Source: Azolla pinnata
Taxonomy: Eukaryota > Streptophyta > Polypodiopsida > Salviniales > Salviniaceae
Length of the DNA: 64,000 bases
NCBI GenBank assembly: GCA_037176905.1
Contig: JBBBWG010016890.1
Location: forward strand, 1-64,000
Reading direction: 5' to 3'
Each line of letters starts with the position of its first letter. The first letter of the stretch is position 1. The notes beneath the pieces were generated by a model. That model was not told the DNA's origin, ran no database searches, and saw only the letters and a program-made list of their open reading frames with translations. A program made the translations under genes and the position numbers. This document shows positions 48,801 through 61,498 of this stretch, piece by piece.

Positions 48801-51800
48801 GTTCAGCTACTTGCTCCGTAACTTTACCACGTTTTGCACCTTTAAAATTTAGCTCTAGTCCAATGTCATTACTATTCAGTAAGATTGATCTAGTGGTAAA
48901 GGCTTTTACATCAAAGGGCTTCAGAAGACGTATACAGGGACACACCTGTCAAACCAAGTTCTAAATACTATGATGACTAGTATAATAGAATGGGCCAGGT
49001 TGAAGAAAAGAACCAACACAAAAGTAGAGCAGATTTTGTTTAGCACAAACAAGTGCAAGTAATACCTTGTTCTCTACTTTTGCATCAAAAACCTCAACTA
49101 GACCAGCAAGGACCAACCTGTTGAGTATCTGCATAATGTCACCAGCATCTATTGTCAATAATTTACAAAAAATCGAATTATTTTTAAAAAAATGCAAATA
49201 TATTTACCCTTCGCCATGCACGATGCCCATGTGTAAAGCGATAGCCTAAGTTCACTTTCAAGTCTGAAATTATTAATACTTTATTCTCGGCATCTTCAAT
49301 TTTCCTGCAAATCTCTTTCAGTGAAGGTAAATCATCATTGATAAGGGTATCTTTCACATTGCACGCTTGATTTGCCTCTTCTCCAGTAACCGTCGTACTA
49401 ACATCATGATCAATTTTGGATGTGCTACCATTTTGGATTTCAAACCGCTGATGTAACTCAAGTTTCAAACCTCTCGAAAATCTCTTAAGTTGGATAAGGT
49501 TTGTAGCTACAGGGCGTTCCCCCCTATATATAGATGCGTGTCTCACTACCAAACCTCGTGTTTGTAAGCTTTTTATTATATAGAACAGCTTATTGCCACT
49601 GATGCCAAACTCTTTACCGATCTGATACTGAGTTACTCCATTTGTTCTGCATATGAAAGGCTTCAAATATCAACAGTTGCAGTGACAGAACAATAAATTC
49701 ATGCGACTAGTATGGCCCAAATATCAAAGAATAAAAATTGCATTCATGATGGAGACCAAATGCAATCATATAAAGATATGTTTAGCAATGTAATGCTATT
49801 TCAAGGTCATCATAACTTGGATAAAAGACATTTTGTAAATGTTCTCCTTTATTCTAAAACTTATATAGTGATTGAAGGAGAATGCTGACCAGTAAGCTAC
49901 AGCACGATTTCATGAGTACCTAGTAAGGCATGATAGTGGCGCCCACAAAAATGGCATCCTGAATATTTTCACTTTTGCTAACTTGAGCTCAAGAGATGAC
50001 CACATCATGTAAAGCAACCAATTGTGCAGGTGTAACCACAAACATGATATGCTGTACATTTCCAACTTTAGAAACTTTGATGAAATGCATCTTGTACACA
50101 GGCATCGTGTTGCATTAGCTACTCAATGTGAACCACCTTGAAACTAAACATGCCTGGCAATTTTAAAGCAAAATTAGAATAATGGGCTAGGGCCTAAGCT
50201 AAATTTAACATGAAACTTGTACTACACAAATATAGGAAGGATGGCATAAATCCATGTTTTTATGAAACTTGTACAACAATAATGTAACCACCATGAAACC
50301 AAGCATACCTAGTGATTTCAAAGCAAATGCTAGAAAGGACGATGTCAAACTAGGGATTCAGCTAGATTTAACATGTTTGCATATATAAATGGAACAGATT
50401 AGAAATTTACATCTCTACAAAACGTTGCAACTATGGACAAGATGGCAATCATAACCATTAGGTAATCTTCACCTGCTGATAGGTGATGGACAAAACATAT
50501 ACATGCATCTGGTTAAGGCTAAACACATGTACAAAACCTTCTTAATATGGAACAACTAGTATAAGGGCGCATCTCATTAAGAGATGAAGGGGGGCAAAAA
50601 CTACTTAATCTCTCTACTAACATTCTCATCTAGGATAATCTCTAATCAAACTTGATCCTCATTTCTCTCATTCTTGATATCGAGCCAAGTTTTTGTTATG
50701 TTCCAGCCATCCAAGAAAAGCTTCACCATGCTTTTTTTCACAAACATCGTTGTATTTTCTTCACATCTCACGTCATGGGTGGTTATTACATCATTGTGTT
50801 CCATTCACAGAAACTATGTGTTAAGAACTTATTGCCAACAATAACACAACACAAGAAAATGTTAGTAAGTGCTCCGATATTTCAATGTTAAGAGCTTATT
50901 ACCAGAAATAGGCCAAATATTATATGAAAATAGTAAGAATAGAGGGACCCGATCCACTCTGACTACCCCTGAGCTATGTACTCGACATAGTCGAACTTTC
51001 ACCGATGTCCCATACCACCGGATATGAGCACTAGTACCTTGGTGAGATGTTGACATATCTGCCATGAAAGCCTAGTCACACCATGAGTGGCTCCTACTTC
51101 AGCCTTGTGACCGGATCAATTCATGTCTCTTATGAGGGTAGCTAGACCCATAGGGGAAATTCCTTTTAAAGAGGCATACACTCCATCCTATAGTTATCTA
51201 GCTACATGATAGGGTGAATTATGTTAGCCACTTTATAATATCTGGTAAACCATATGAGTCCTCTAAGTTATGTAGGTAGCAATGGTCTTATCTGACATAT
51301 GTTATGCGTGTGTACATAACACTGTGGCACCTACCTCCTGTGAATAGAGTTCATTTTCGGATCAATAGTACACCAGTGATGGATGCTGGTCATTTCTTTC
51401 CAATGACTCATAGCTGAAATTACGATCAGGTAGCAAACCAACAAGATCAATGCACAATTCAAGCTATGATTGTCAACTGATCTCGTATTTAGCCTGAACA
51501 TTATCTGGAAGCCATTAGTCAGAAAAGAAGAAAAAAGGGTGTCCTTCAAAATTTATTTTAAGAATCACGTATTGTACCTCGGTCATGGCATCATCATACT
51601 ATGTTTTACAGCTTGTACCATGAGTCACAGCATCAAATTACTTTATTCACAGAAAAAAGGTTATTTACTTGCCTAGTTTACATCAATTTTATTTTTGGCT
51701 ATATAACATTCGTATAAGATATTTTGACAGTGAATACTGGTCGACCATAGATAAATTTTCCATTTCGAAGAAAATGTAGGACGTACCCAGATCATGATTC

Positions 51801-52969
51801 ATGGCATCATGGCATCATGAGGCAGGAAAACAAGGGCTACCTGATCCATGTACATACAGTTCATTTTCTGCTTAAATTTATAAGATATTGCATAAAAAAC
51901 CTATAGACGTTTCTGAATCATTTGGATCAGGTGAGAAAATTAGTACTGCATTACACATTTTGAGTATTGGTAACATATAAATGATTCCGGTATTTCAAAA
52001 CAAATTCTCAAACATTTCACAATATTTCCTTTTGCAGTGCATATACCTGCATTTACAATGCCTCTAGTTGTTCCCATGATAAGTGTACCTGGCTTCTCCA
52101 AGACGTTCAAGAATTGACCGCTGTATGGTTGACAGTTTTGCATCAGAATGCCTGAAGTTACATGAACCAAGAAAACTCTCACGCAAATTTTCTGATCCAA
52201 CAATGTTAACGTTGAATTTCTCGGCATCCTTGAGATCTTGAAGGGAGTCATCAGTGGAATCTACACAACCTGACCCCGGAACCTCAAACAACAAGCAGCC
52301 AGATGAAAGGAGAAGCGTCCATATAGTTTGCTTCGTTGAAGTATCTAATGTCAACCCAGCACATAAACTAGGTTTCTCGAGCCACTTCCATAGATTGATC
52401 AAACGACATCCTGCAAGAATTGTTGTGCAACTCTCTCTCTCTCTCTCTCTGCGTGTATGTGTATCAGTGTGTGCGTATGTATGCATGTATCTGAGCATGA
52501 CGCAATCCTATACCAGTAGTGATGACCATCTACCAATCACCTGGTCCTTTAACATACACACAAGCACAAAACACAAATACGTACATGTATGTATACACGT
52601 ATGTACGTACGCGTGTATATGCACGGATGTATATTGCATCAGTAGAGGTGCACATAGACACATACACGCTTGCCTATAGGTACATGTGATCTCAAAGAGC
52701 TTCCTTGATCGATGTTGAAGAACCGCGCAAACATGGCCATACGTATACACACATACCTGCAACCTTGAGGTGGTGCATGTACAAAAAACCAAAGGGCGTT
52801 CCGTTGTAGAGATGAAATGTGCGCATACGATGCGTGTAGACATACATTCTGAAAGCTGGGTTGGTTTTTCTCTTGTACTTGGCAAAGCTGTGGGGAAAGA
52901 AAGAGATGACTAACCGTGAGGGCCATGAGCTGCGATCTCCTGGAAGGCGACGGAGAGCAGGGCGTCCAT
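39817..52969 (-). CDS. TFIIIC large subunit, B-block binding (GTF3C1-like)
   Basis: Seventeen exons on the minus strand: 52969-52915, 52410-52089, 49646-49208, 49128-49066, 48945-48733, 48641-48123, 47914-47174, 47067-46780, 46700-46548, 45923-45541, 45457-44599, 44483-43709, 42158-42091, 41277-41202, 41132-40993, 40911-40873, 40002-39817. All borders are GT-AG, phases agree, and the product is about 1772 aa, as in plant homologues. The start MDALLSVAFQEIAAHGPHG matches the plant N-terminus. The B-block winged helix lies near residues 110-190 (NGVTQYQIGKEFGISGNKLF); a second winged-helix region follows around LLDRKTVARNLQKLQKEGRC. The C-terminus keeps LNPTSCRKFLELMVLDG and RHHYFAN. In known TFIIIC this subunit binds the internal B box of tRNA genes and helps place TFIIIB for RNA polymerase III. 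The short exon 42158-42091 is the least conserved. Confidence 0.94.
42159..43708 (-). other. Long intron of the TFIIIC gene (exon 12 to 13)
   Basis: 1.55 kb, AT-rich, without a recognisable element or gene. Confidence 0.7.
49647..52088 (-). other. Long intron 2 of the TFIIIC gene
   Basis: 2.4 kb. The part at about 50930-51340 has a different, more GC-balanced texture (GGACCCGATCCACTCTGACT and CGGATATGAGCACTAGTACC) and may be a decayed dispersed repeat, but I cannot name a family or find ends. The rest is AT-rich and featureless. Confidence 0.5.
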
Positions 52970-53155
52970 GGCGATGGCGTGAGACGCGGAAGCTGCAGGA
53001 ATCGATCATTCCGGCGTGACGAGAACGGGACGTCCCTTTCTTTAGCTCGCCATACAAAACAAAACAAGAAGCTCTCTCGAAATAGTTCCTTCATTTCCTC
53101 ACGGAATGCCCTTCTCATTATCTCCCAAAATACCCTTCTCACTTCATGTCTGCTA

Positions 53156-54445
53156 TTATCATACATGCTTGCTTGCATGCATGAATGTATGTATGTATGT
53201 GTGCGTGTGTGTGTGTGTGTGCATGAGCGAATGAATGGAATGAATGGCTGTATGAATGCATGGATGCGTGTCTGGATGAATGGTATGCATGTGTGTGTGT
53301 CCACGAAATGAATGCATGAATGTGTGTTTGAATGAATGTGTTTCTGAATGAATGTATGTCTGAATGAATGAATGCATGTGTGTTTGTGTGCATGAATGAA
53401 CGAATGAATGGAATGAATGGTTGTATGAATGCATGGATGCGTGTCTGGATGAATGGTATGCATGTATGTGTGTGCATGAAATGAATGCATGGATGCCTGT
53501 CTGAATGAATGCATGTTTGTTTGTGTGTATGCATGAATGAATGAATGGAATGAATGGATGTATGAATGCATGGATGCGTGTCTGGATGAATGGTATGCAT
53601 GTATGTGTGTTTATGAAATGAATGCATGGATGCGTGTGACTGAATGTATATCTGAATGAATGAATGAATGGTTGTATGAATGAATGTATGTATGTTTGTG
53701 TGTATGCATGAACGAATGAATGGAATGAATGCCTACACGAATGCATGGATGCATGTCTGGATGAATGGTTTGCATGCATGTGTGTGCATAACATGAATGC
53801 ATGAATGTATGTTTGAATGAATGAATGGATGGTCGTATGAATGGATGGATGGTCGTATGAATGAATGAATGGTTGTATGAATGAATGTATGTATGTTTGT
53901 GTGCATGCATGAACGAATGAATGATTGTATGAATGCATGAATGCATGTCTGAATGAATGTATGTCTGAATGAACGAACGAATGGTTGTATGAATGAATGT
54001 ATGTCTGAGTGAACGAATGCATGGTTGTATGAACGAATGCATGTATGAATGCATGAATGAATGTTATGCATGTACGTGAGTGTGAGTGAGTGTGTGTTTG
54101 TGTACGCGTTTGCATGAATGAATGTTATGCATGCATGTGTGTATATATGTATGTTTGTATGCATGCATGTGTGACAGTGTTTGCATGAATGGTTGTATGA
54201 ATGCGTGGATGTATGACTGAACGAACGAACGAATGGATGGATGGATGGATGAATGCCTGTTTGTATTTCTGGATGAAATGTAAGTCTAGATGTGTGTGTG
54301 TGTGTTGTGTGCACATGTGTGTACATTGGATTAATGAATGTATGTATGTGTGTGGGGGGGCATGAAGGGTTGCATGAATGCATGAACGCATGACCGTATG
54401 TCTGAACGACTGTATGTATGTATGTATGTATGTGTGCACGCGCTC
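53156..54445. repeat. ATGAATG/ATGTATG tetranucleotide-derived array with higher-order units
   Basis: About 1.3 kb made of TGAA, TGTA, TGGA and TGCA tetramers. It has higher-order order: a block of about 70 bp (AATGGAATGAATGG, then GTATGAATGCATGGATGCG, TGTCTGGATGAATGGTATGC) recurs near 53230, 53410 and 53540, and a diverged form near 53710. It starts about 190 bp 5' of the TFIIIC start codon. Long minus-strand frames (His/Ser/Ile/Thr-rich, up to 318 codons) arise from the 12-bp register and are not genes. Confidence 0.93.
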
Positions 54446-56188
54446 AAGCTATACACATTCATCTGTTCTCGCACTAAAGAGGTTTGGTTGTCGCATTCAA
54501 TCAATGATCCAACTACTGGAACGATCGATGAAGGTTGGTTGGTTGGCACAATATGAAAAAGGCTCAAAGAAGGCGGTCGTTGGGAAAGTAGCTGTGCAGT
54601 GACATGGTCTTTTTTTCATCAAGGATCATCTTGCCGACTGAGATGCAGATGTTCATGTACCTAACAGCATCAGAAGAAGAAGAAGAAGAAGAAGAAGAAG
54701 AAAAGCTTTCTTCTCGAGAGCATCATGTTCTTGCGATGACGGTCGTGAGAGCCCATGGTTTATATATATATCAGTCGTTTCACGTCGTTTTCCGTTAAAA
54801 ACTCTCCGCTTCCCCTTCGTAACAAACTTTGTCTGACAAGTTTGAGTACCATTTTGGGCAATTTACAGAAATAGCCGGCCCATAGCGCGAACAGGGAAGC
54901 GCATGTGGGCCAAGTACTCCCCTACGATGGGCATATTACACACACAGAAGAAGCTGGTACAGAAGCGTACAACAGTCGAATCAGATCGTCGAGTTGAACA
55001 AAGCTTATTTGCTACGCTTTCTCTCTACTACAAGAGAATTCGAATAGCTAGAATGTCGTCGAGGTGCCGGAACTGATTCGGCGCAAATTCCTTGAGATCG
55101 GACGGTGCAGGAGCGATCGATCCCAGAGTTTCTATGCTATCAATCGAAGTGCAGATGAATCGCGCCTAGATAGATGTCGTTCGTTCTAGCGTATCCGAGA
55201 ATCTAAGATCGCTTGCACGTGCCGTCGGATCTCATCCCTCTGTCTCTCTCTCTTTCTCTTTGTGCAAGGCTTCAGTTTGTTTTTTTGACACCACATTGAC
55301 ACCCAACATGATGCAACAATGCAAAGAAATAGAAATAGATAATGAAAGGAAAGAAATGCAAGGCACTCAAATTTTTCCTTTTGACACCACACTGACACCC
55401 AACATGCTACAACAAATGGTAAAGAAATGTGGATAGACAATGGAAGAAAGAAATGCATGCAATCAAATTGTTTTCTTTTGACACCACATTGGCACCCAAC
55501 AGGCTACAACAAAAGGTAAAGAAATGCAAATAAACTAAGAAAGAAAGAAAGGAATGCATACAATCCATTGCTTTCTTTTTGACACCACACTTGACACCCA
55601 ACAGGCCACAACAAAAAAGTAAAGAAACATAAATAAATTATGAAAGAAAGAAATGCATACAAAATTGATGGAGTTAGTTATCCTTGTATTGCATCAAAAA
55701 AAGGAAGAAGAAGAAGAAAGAAGAAGAAGAAGAAGAAGTGCAAATTGAAGAAGAAGTGCATTCAATTTGCACTATCAGTCAGCCTATCTGCATCAGCTGC
55801 ATCCCCTGGCTCCACAGTAAATGCCCACCAAGGAAAATCTCTCTCTCTCTGACACACAACATGCATACACAGAGGAGAGGAAGAGAAGAAGAAGGAGCAG
55901 GTAGAGACATTGATCCTTCCCCAGTTCTTCTGCATCCAAGAGCAATGGAGAAAAAAAGAACTTCTTCATCAGCTGAGCTGAAGGTATACCTCTCTTGATC
56001 CATGGTCAGCTGACAGAGAGAACCCCCTCTTCAGGAAAGAAAAGGAAAAAGAAACCGCATCTTCCACCCCCCGCCCCAATTTAGAGAGAATCGAAGCCGC
56101 CCCGGTGCTTCTTTTTTTGGTCACCCTCTTCTTCGATTTCGATCTCCTTCTTCTTCTCTGTCGTCGTCCATCGCCGGGCGGTTCATCG
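54446..56188. other. Intergenic region between divergent TFIIIC and RING-CH genes
   Basis: 1.7 kb with a GAA run at about 54675-54703, a four-copy tandem repeat at 55285-55672, a GAA run at 55702-55737 and, from about 55980, the pyrimidine-rich leader of the RING-CH gene. No separate gene recognised. Confidence 0.6.
55285..55672. repeat. Four-copy tandem repeat, unit about 97-101 bp
   Basis: Units start at about 55285, 55381, 55478 and 55579 with TTGACACCACAYTGACACCC and end with AAAGAAATGCAT-type words. The copies differ by several substitutions, so they are older than the 36146-36580 array. Cys/Phe-rich minus-strand frames here are artefacts. Confidence 0.92.
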
Positions 56189-59100
56189 ATGGAATCCACG
56201 CAACCAGATCATCCGGAACACTCTTGTTGTCATCATCCTTGCCAAGTAAGTGCTACCAAATTCCATTCTCGAGGTAGGAGAATCGCGCGGAACCCATGAA
56301 TTTCCATGCTTGTGACGACACAGCAATGAGTAAACCATGCAAAGTGGCTTTTGGGAAAAGCTCTTGAAAATGGATAATCCTTGATTCACGGCAGCATGGT
56401 AGTGGATGCCAGCCGAAGCATTCCCTCGATCAGAAATCTGAAGCATTCCCTCAATTGGAAATCTGAAGCATTTATTTACTCAATCAGCCTAGCCAAGACA
56501 CTTAAAGTCGATGACATTATCAATTAGATTTGATGCCTAAATCCGTAATTCAACCATGCATCACACACTCAGCATGGTGGGCGTGCTTGTTTGTTACAAA
56601 AACTTACAGGTCACGGAGTATCACATGGTTGTTGTATGCTCCGGCTAACTCATTCAAGCACTACAATCTGTCACGAGGTGTGAATCGTGATATCGTTGAG
56701 AAGGGCCAACGGGTTGGTTCAGATTCTGGATTTGGGAATCAAGATCCTTTTACAAGAAGATTGATAGGCGTCCCTTTCTATCAAACCTCTTACGAGATGA
56801 TGCTAGGTGTCCTTCTGTGCTAGTCCTCTTCCAAGATGGCAATAAGTGTCCTCTGATTCTAATCCTTTGAAAAGCATAGTGAATATCTGTGACAATTGAT
56901 ACTGGAGCTCATCTGTATGTCCAACTTCATGTTTAACTGAGTACCATCAGAGGATGCAGATGCGGATAGTTCCTCTATGTTACATGGACGGATTTGGGCA
57001 TGCTGTTTGTCGACCGTGGTGATAGTGCCACTCAACAGTGCCTAGCTCAAATATGGCTGGCATTGTGAGTGTAGTCATTGGCATTATGAGTGTAGTTACT
57101 AGTCTATCCTATATATGTTTCGGTGATGAAGTCTTGTTCACTTGCTATTGTTGACATTTGATTTTTGAAGAGCTCCGGTGCTTATTACCATTAATGTCCC
57201 AAGACCCAGACAATTTAAGTTCCATAGGAATATGTATATGGAAGCCGGGAAATATTCAAGTGAGGAGCACAAGACGTGTCAGAATCTTGGTTTAAGATGT
57301 CAATTTGCTGATATCTTTTTTTTTTTTTTTTTTGGCGTCAGATGGCAGGAAACTCGGAAACAGTTCAGGAGGTGATCCTCGACATAAAACAAACCACTAG
57401 AAATCTTGAGATTTCAGAATTCTCCGATTCTAGCTCCATTCCTGAAGCTCCACTATTGCTACCAACCCCTTCTACCAGGGGGTGTAAATCCTATAGCAAA
57501 CAATCGCTGCAAAGGTCTACTTCTAAACTGCTTAAGACACCTCGGAGTGAACTTAGTGGTACTGGAGGTGATGCTAAGCAGTTACTACCTTCAGGGTCCT
57601 TTTTACGGACCCATGTCCTCGCACCTTTGTCTACAAGAAGAACATCTTCAATGCCATTATCACATATGTTGATGGACTTGACATCGCCTCGTTCTGATTC
57701 CAACGATTCTGTGCACGGCGTTCTTCCGAACGAACGTTCGTCATCATCTGGTGTAAGATCTACCTCATTGAACCATTCCAGTTTGTTTTTTCATGGGCCC
57801 CGAGTTTGGATGTCTCAGCTTAAGCTTCCATCATGCTTGTAACTCATCAGAGGAATACTGGGAGAGAAGGAAGTATTGCACGATCTCTTTCAGTGCCAAT
57901 GCCCAAAGCTAATAGTTTACGGCGCATGACATCGGGAGGGGGAACCATGGTTGTCAAGCTCTCGATTCCACGAGTACATTCTGCCGGCGCAGTTGAGTTT
58001 GAAACGTCAAACTCAAGAAAGTTACGTCTTTCAGAGGGTAAAGCACACCGGACTATGCAGTAAACTTGCGTGCAGATTTAATTTCTTCTGTTGCTAACGT
58101 CGATCGTGTATGGCATTGGATGAGGTGTTGTTGGCTACCATTGTCGACCATGTTAAGCTAAACATGCTCCAGACTTGTGTACAAGCTTCCCCAGCTTGAA
58201 ATTCTTGGGTTATAACTGTATCGAGGGGTGTGATGTGTTTGTATGGCTGGTGCAGGGGGGAGTGAGGAGGAGATTCCAGAAGAGGAAGCAGTCTGTAGGA
58301 TCTGTTTGGACGATTTGAACGAAGCCGGTGAAACATGGAAGCTGGAGTGTGCTTGCAAAGGTGAATTAGCATTGGCTCATCGGGAATGCGCGATGAAATG
58401 GTTTGGGATCAAAGGAAACGGCACATGCGATGTTTGTGGTCACCAGGTACAAAACCTGCCAGTCACTTTGCTCAGGGTTCCCAGCCGTACTTCCCCGTTT
58501 ACACTGGCGAATCATCCGGCAGCAACGGAGCAGATACATCGGTACGTCAAGTAAGCCAAAAAATGTTTCCGTCCTTTCCAATCAAAGGCTGTTTTTTTAA
58601 GTGCTTGATGTTTTAATCACTCTTAACTAGAGAGTATGGCATCATTTGCTCAGCGACTACGTCGAGACACCCTTTTTTCTTTGTAAATATCGATGCTCTT
58701 ATGCATTAGTAGGAGAAATCATGGGTGCTGGTGATTTGCATGGGATGAAGCTGGCTGTGGCCTAGACATATCTTCTCTATTATATATATAATCTATATTT
58801 ATCAATGCTTTCTTCTTGGGCTTGTTAACATTCGTATAGGATGTCATAAAAGCTTTCATGCATGCGAGGTAATGTCTTTATGAATTGCTTCCACCTACAC
58901 CCTTTCTTGATTCTAATGCTGCGGTCGTGATTGCATGTAAATATGCCTTATGGTGAGATACCAACAAGGAAGCAGCGAGAACGAATCGAGAGAGAGAGAG
59001 AGGGAGGGAGAGAGAAATACAATTCAACATTTTTTTTCGGTGCTTGGGAAATGCTTTAGCAAACTACTCTAAGTCTGGTTGATAGAGAATAAATACCAAA

Positions 59101-59982
59101 GGCTTGACATTCATCTGATGGTATCACCCATCATTTTTGTGCAGGGTTTGGCAAGATGTACCAGTGCTGATGATGATCAATATACTGGCTTACTTCTGTT
59201 TCCTCGAGCAACTGCTGGTGAAGATCCATCACCTGAATGCTGCTTTTCTTTTAACTTCCTTTTTCTTGTATGCATTTCTCACTTGAAGCCTATTAACATC
59301 GTCTGGCTGGATGCCGATTCATAAATAGATCGGTAAAATGGGTTCAGGTGCATTGGTTATAGCTTTGCCATTCGCATGTGTCCTCGGCTTTCTCGCATCC
59401 ATTGCAGCATCCACTATCGGTGAGGCGATTCAAATCGGTTGTGTTTCTCCAGAAATATGTAACGCAGAAAGATTTTTCATCTCGATACAGTACTTTTTTC
59501 CTGTCTGTTTTTTTTTCGTTCCCGAACCGAGCGATTTTAAATGAAGCTATACATGGAGGTTTTTTTACAGTTGCGATATGTTTTGATAGCGAAGAAATAC
59601 ATGTGGACGTACGCAGCGTTCCAATTCGGCCTCATCATGCTGCTCTCGCACTTGTTCTATTCAGTGGTATGGTGCAGTCGATACCTTCCAAAAATAACTG
59701 AAATTGCTTATAAGATCGTTTGAAGAACTGCAGAAGTCGTCGGTGTTTTTCCGGATGTTTGAAAGGAAAAAAAAAAGGCCGAGTATTTGGAGATTGATTC
59801 TTTCTCTTTTTTGTGTTTTCGAGTTGGTGCAGATCGATGTGAAACCCACCGTAGTGGCCATCGTGCTCGCATGCTTCTCTGGCTTCGGCCTTGCCCTTAG
59901 CTGCAATGCCTTCGTTCTGCAGTGTCGAAGCTACATGGAGACGAGACCAAATGCATTCTTAGCATCAATGTATTCAACTTGA
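56189..59982 (+). CDS. RING-CH (RINGv) membrane-anchored E3 ubiquitin ligase
   Basis: Eight exons: 56189-56245, 57342-57752, 57851-58037, 58256-58541, 59145-59217, 59329-59419, 59590-59666, 59833-59982; phases agree and give 443 aa. Residues 1-218 are Ser/Thr/Pro-rich and likely disordered. The C4HC3 RING-CH lies at 232-279 (C232, C235, C250, C252, H260, C263, C276, C279; [19 protein letters not shown] and [14 protein letters not shown]). About four hydrophobic segments follow (from [17 protein letters not shown] to the C-terminus). This is the plant MARCH-like pattern: ubiquitin transfer at an internal membrane. The first exon ([19 protein letters not shown]) could instead be leader, with [10 protein letters not shown] at 57342 as the start. 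Exon 7 has two candidate acceptors (59572 and 59589); only the second keeps the conserved [13 protein letters not shown] frame. Confidence 0.93.
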
Positions 59983-60209
59983 GTGTCAATGGGATCATCA
60001 GAGAATCTGTAACAAAAAGTATATATAAATTGATTGGCAAAGAAGCATTGATGCTTCTTCTTCTTCTTCTTCTTTTGTGGTAATATGCTAGCATTTGAAC
60101 ACAAAAGAACACTCTTTTTGATTGCGACTACGGTTGGTAGTTAGTGAAAGATCTTGTAGCAAATTTGGAGGTGCTTGCAGAATTTTAACATGCAAATGAG
60201 GGATAGTTG

Positions 60210-60243
60210 GTAGTAGTAGTAGTAGTAGTAGTAGCAGTAGCAG
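60210..60243. repeat. (TAG)n microsatellite
   Basis: About eleven TAG triplets with one CAG interruption near the end. Confidence 0.95.
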
Positions 60244-60964
60244 CTAATTATATACACCGCTTCTTTATTCGATCTCAGTTTCTCCGAAAAGGTTCCGGAA
60301 TGGATCTTCTTCTTCTGCATGAATGGGATATGGCACAGCTCAAAGAAGTGCCATGGAACGACACGTGAGAACATTTGGCATCCGCAGCATCGACAGAAGG
60401 CATGCATCGAAAGCGAACAGTGATGAGATTCGAGCTTTGTACTCCGACAAGACATGTTCATGCCCGCATTTTGACGGAAACTCTGACAATTGTCCTAACT
60501 TATGACCATAAGGCATGTATATATATATATATACACACATGCAAGAATCATCTCGGGCGAGAAAGGTCAGAGCATCTTGTGAAGGGTCACTTGGTCTCTT
60601 GCCTGCTGGGAAGGTAAAGCGCCCCAGCAGGCAAAGCGCAGCTAAAAATGGCGGATGTCTCGTCGTGCTGTCCGAAGACGATGGTGCTAGACATGGCACA
60701 CGATGGAAGCGCCTCGGAATCTTCTGCATCAGCTAGCAGCTGCACATCCCCATCGGTCCCATCGGTTTTGTGCTACTGAAAGAATTAAACAAGAGCAGCG
60801 TGCTTCGTAAACGCCTCGTGACGAATACAGCTAGCACTAACAAATTATCTCTTGGATCTCCCCCAGCTCGGCAGAGCTGCATTCGAAGTGATGTTATTTA
60901 ATCTTGTTTCTTTGCTACCCTACTTGAAATTAAGACGGAACTGATCCACCGCTGCAGAAGTGGC

Positions 60965-61478
60965 TACTCACATACACACATACACACATCTACACATACT
61001 ACATGCACACACACATACTACATGCACACATACACACGTGCATACATGCATTCACACGTGCACACATGCATGCACACATGCACACATTCATACACACATA
61101 CGCACATACACACATGCATGCATACATACACACATACCACATGCACACATACACACATACAACATGCACATATACGTACACACATGCAGCATGCACATAC
61201 ACACATGCATACATACATGCACGCATACATACATACATAGATACATAGACACATACCGCATGCACACATACACACAGGCATACATACATACATAGATACA
61301 TACACACATACCACATGCACACATACACACAGGCATACATACATACATACATACATACATACATACATACATACTACATGCGCACATACACACATGCACA
61401 CACACATACGCACATACCACATGCACACACATGCATGCATGCATACATCACAGGCACGCATACATACTACATGCATGT
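60965..61478. repeat. (CACATA)n / (CATA)n array 5' of the plastid hydrolase gene
   Basis: About 510 bp of CACA, CATA and CATG tetramers with recurring blocks such as ACATACCACATGCACACATA and an (ATAC)n run at about 61335-61373. It ends about 20 bp before the likely start codon at 61499, so it would occupy the 5' leader or core promoter. His/Thr-rich and Cys/Met/Val-rich frames on the two strands are artefacts. Confidence 0.93.
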
Positions 61479-61498
61479 CATGGAATGATGCCCAAGAG

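Larger units (their letters stand above)
59983..61498. other. Intergenic region between the RING-CH and plastid hydrolase genes
   Basis: 1.5 kb: RING-CH 3' flank, a (TAG)n run at 60210-60243, an (AT)n/(AC)n word at 60517-60538, and the CACATA array from about 60965. The GCCCCAGCAGGCAA/TTGCCTGCTGGGAAGG pair at 60599-60634 is a small hairpin. No gene recognised. Confidence 0.6.

Noticed and set aside
53159-54383. Minus-strand open frames up to 318 codons rich in His, Ser, Ile and Thr
   Set aside because: They lie wholly inside the ATGAATG array and repeat with it in several overlapping frames.
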